From 14-2 sp963628035 (lineage in GTDB: Bacteria > Bacillota > Clostridia > Lachnospirales > Lachnospiraceae), in contig CAVGED010000004.1 in NCBI GenBank assembly GCA_963628035.1, positions 1 to 7,143 of the forward strand: a stretch of DNA of 7,143 bases. The letters are read 5' to 3'. Below the pieces are notes generated by a model, which was not told where the DNA came from, did not search any database, and saw only the letters and a program-made list of their open reading frames with translations. A program made the position numbers and the translations under genes. Below are positions 6,931 to 7,143 of the stretch, one piece after another (position 1 is the stretch's first letter; every line of letters begins with the position of its first letter).

Positions 6931-6950
6931 CTCGTGACTTAAGTCATGAG
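6931..6950 (+). repeat. Left-end palindromic hairpin of the IS
   Basis: An 8-bp stem (CTCGTGAC with GTCATGAG, one G-T pair) closes on TTAA, making a near-perfect 20-base palindrome about 18 bases inside the inferred element end. IS200/IS605 elements carry such subterminal hairpins, which their Y1 transposase binds as single-stranded DNA. Confidence 0.6.
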
Positions 6951-6964
6951 ATGAATTGGCCACA

Positions 6965-6987
6965 CATATGTTGAACAAAAACATATG
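6965..6987 (+). repeat. Second hairpin in the IS left end
   Basis: CATATGTT (6965-6972) and AACATATG (6980-6987) are perfect 8-bp inverted arms around a 7-base loop. It lies 14 bases after the first hairpin and could be a second protein or RNA structure. Its function is unknown to me. Confidence 0.5.
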
Positions 6988-7042
6988 AAAATTAGCAGAA
7001 ATACTGTACATTTGCACTTGCATACGTTAAAATACATGATTA

Positions 7043-7082
7043 GAGGGTTCTCGAAGCGGTTCCTATAATGAATCAGAAGGAA
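7043..7082 (+). ncRNA. Omega-RNA-scaffold-like segment upstream of tnpB (tentative)
   Basis: The stretch with GGTTCTCGAAGCGGTTCC (7046-7063) and TATAATGAATCAGAAGG (7064-7080) resembles, from memory, the scaffold text near the 3' end of clostridial tnpB guide RNAs (pattern GCRGTTYCTATRATGAATCAG). Here it lies upstream of tnpB, not downstream. It has a short stem (TTCCT 7060-7064 with AGGAA 7078-7082), and its start pairs with the left end of the element (see the findings). It may instead be a leader structure of the tnpB mRNA. No transcript can be proven from sequence. Confidence 0.35.
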
Positions 7083-7086
7083 AAGT

Positions 7087-7093
7087 GGGGTGG
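7087..7093 (+). promoter_or_regulatory. Ribosome binding site of tnpB
   Basis: The purine-rich GGGGTGG ends five bases before the ATG at 7099. It departs from the perfect AGGAGG type used by the host genes, consistent with an element of other origin. Confidence 0.5.
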
Positions 7094-7098
7094 TGTAG

Positions 7099-7143
7099 AT
7101 GGAAAAAGCGTATATGTACAGAATATACCCGAATAAAGAGCAG
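7099..7143 (+). CDS. tnpB: TnpB RNA-guided nuclease, N-terminus only (partial)
   Basis: The 15 residues MEKAYMYRIYPNKEQ match the highly characteristic start of IS200/IS605-family TnpB proteins (K-A-Y-x-(F/Y)-R-(I/L)-Y-P-(N/T)-x-x-Q), the ancestors of Cas12 nucleases. TnpB cuts DNA at a guide-specified site next to a short target-adjacent motif and helps the element persist. The RuvC-like nuclease residues lie beyond the window, so activity cannot be judged. IscB is excluded by the different start of that family. The gene points the same way as the host operon. Confidence 0.8.
   Translation, partial: MEKAYMYRIYPNKEQ

Larger units (their letters stand above)
6914..7143 (+). mobile_element. 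Left part of an IS200/IS605-family (tnpB-type) insertion sequence
   Basis: The permease frame ends at 6913 and an unrelated AT-rich stretch with hairpins begins, leading to a tnpB start at 7099. The flank TTTAT (6909-6913) suits the family's habit of inserting 3' of a short T-rich target without target duplication, but the exact boundary could lie a few bases either way. There is no room for tnpA between the left end and tnpB, so the element is either tnpB-only (IS1341-like) or carries tnpA elsewhere. The right end lies outside the window. Confidence 0.7.

Noticed and set aside
7064..7069. Perfect TATAAT before tnpB as a promoter
   Set aside because: No acceptable -35 lies 16-18 bp upstream (TTAGAG at best), and the hexamer falls inside the scaffold-like text, so it may be coincidental. 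It is not ruled out, only unsupported.
7099..7143. IscB with its upstream guide RNA (HEARO type)
   Set aside because: An upstream guide RNA would suit IscB, but the encoded start MEKAYMYRIYPNKEQ is that of TnpB and not of IscB.

Overview
The window looks like chromosomal DNA of a low-to-moderate GC Gram-positive, most likely a gut-type Clostridia/Lachnospiraceae bacterium. The grounds are strong GGAGG-type ribosome sites before every gene, a TTG start, short AT-rich intergenic gaps, a Gram-positive-style lipoprotein, sugar-ABC-transporter remnants and a clostridial-looking IS200/IS605-type tnpB. Genus is not determinable by eye.

Layout: positions 1-8 hold the first codons of a gene running leftwards off the window. 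Positions 9-180 are a divergent control region with a good leftward promoter, a weaker rightward one and two inverted repeats. Four rightward genes follow, closely spaced (gaps of 43, 32 and 13 nt) with no terminator between them, so they read as one operon: (1) a cytoplasmic GH63/MGH1-like (alpha/alpha)6-barrel glycoside hydrolase, 181-1866; (2) a lipoprotein with two tandem pectate-lyase-like beta-helix domains, 1910-4135; (3) a membrane-anchored protein with four homologous beta-rich, CBM-like repeats of about 170 residues, 4168-6807; (4) the first 31 codons of a MalG/UgpE-type sugar ABC permease, 6821-6913. At 6913/6914 the permease frame is broken by the left end of an IS200/IS605-type element, whose tnpB starts at 7099 and runs off the window.

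The intended biology is probably glycan binding and cutting at the cell surface (genes 2 and 3), import by a CUT1-type ABC transporter, and intracellular hydrolysis by gene 1. The transporter appears wrecked. Besides the insertion in the second permease, the last ~37 residues of gene 3 look like the final transmembrane helix and tail of a first (MalF/UgpA-type) permease. They follow a truncated fifth repeat, and the second permease starts 13 nt later, as is normal after a first permease. The best reading is that a deletion fused gene 3 to the 3' end of the first permease gene, removing most of that permease and perhaps a solute-binding protein gene. The element's left end also carries structure worth study: two hairpins, a long-range complementary pair, and a stretch just upstream of tnpB that resembles the guide-RNA (omega RNA) scaffold normally found at the other end of such elements.
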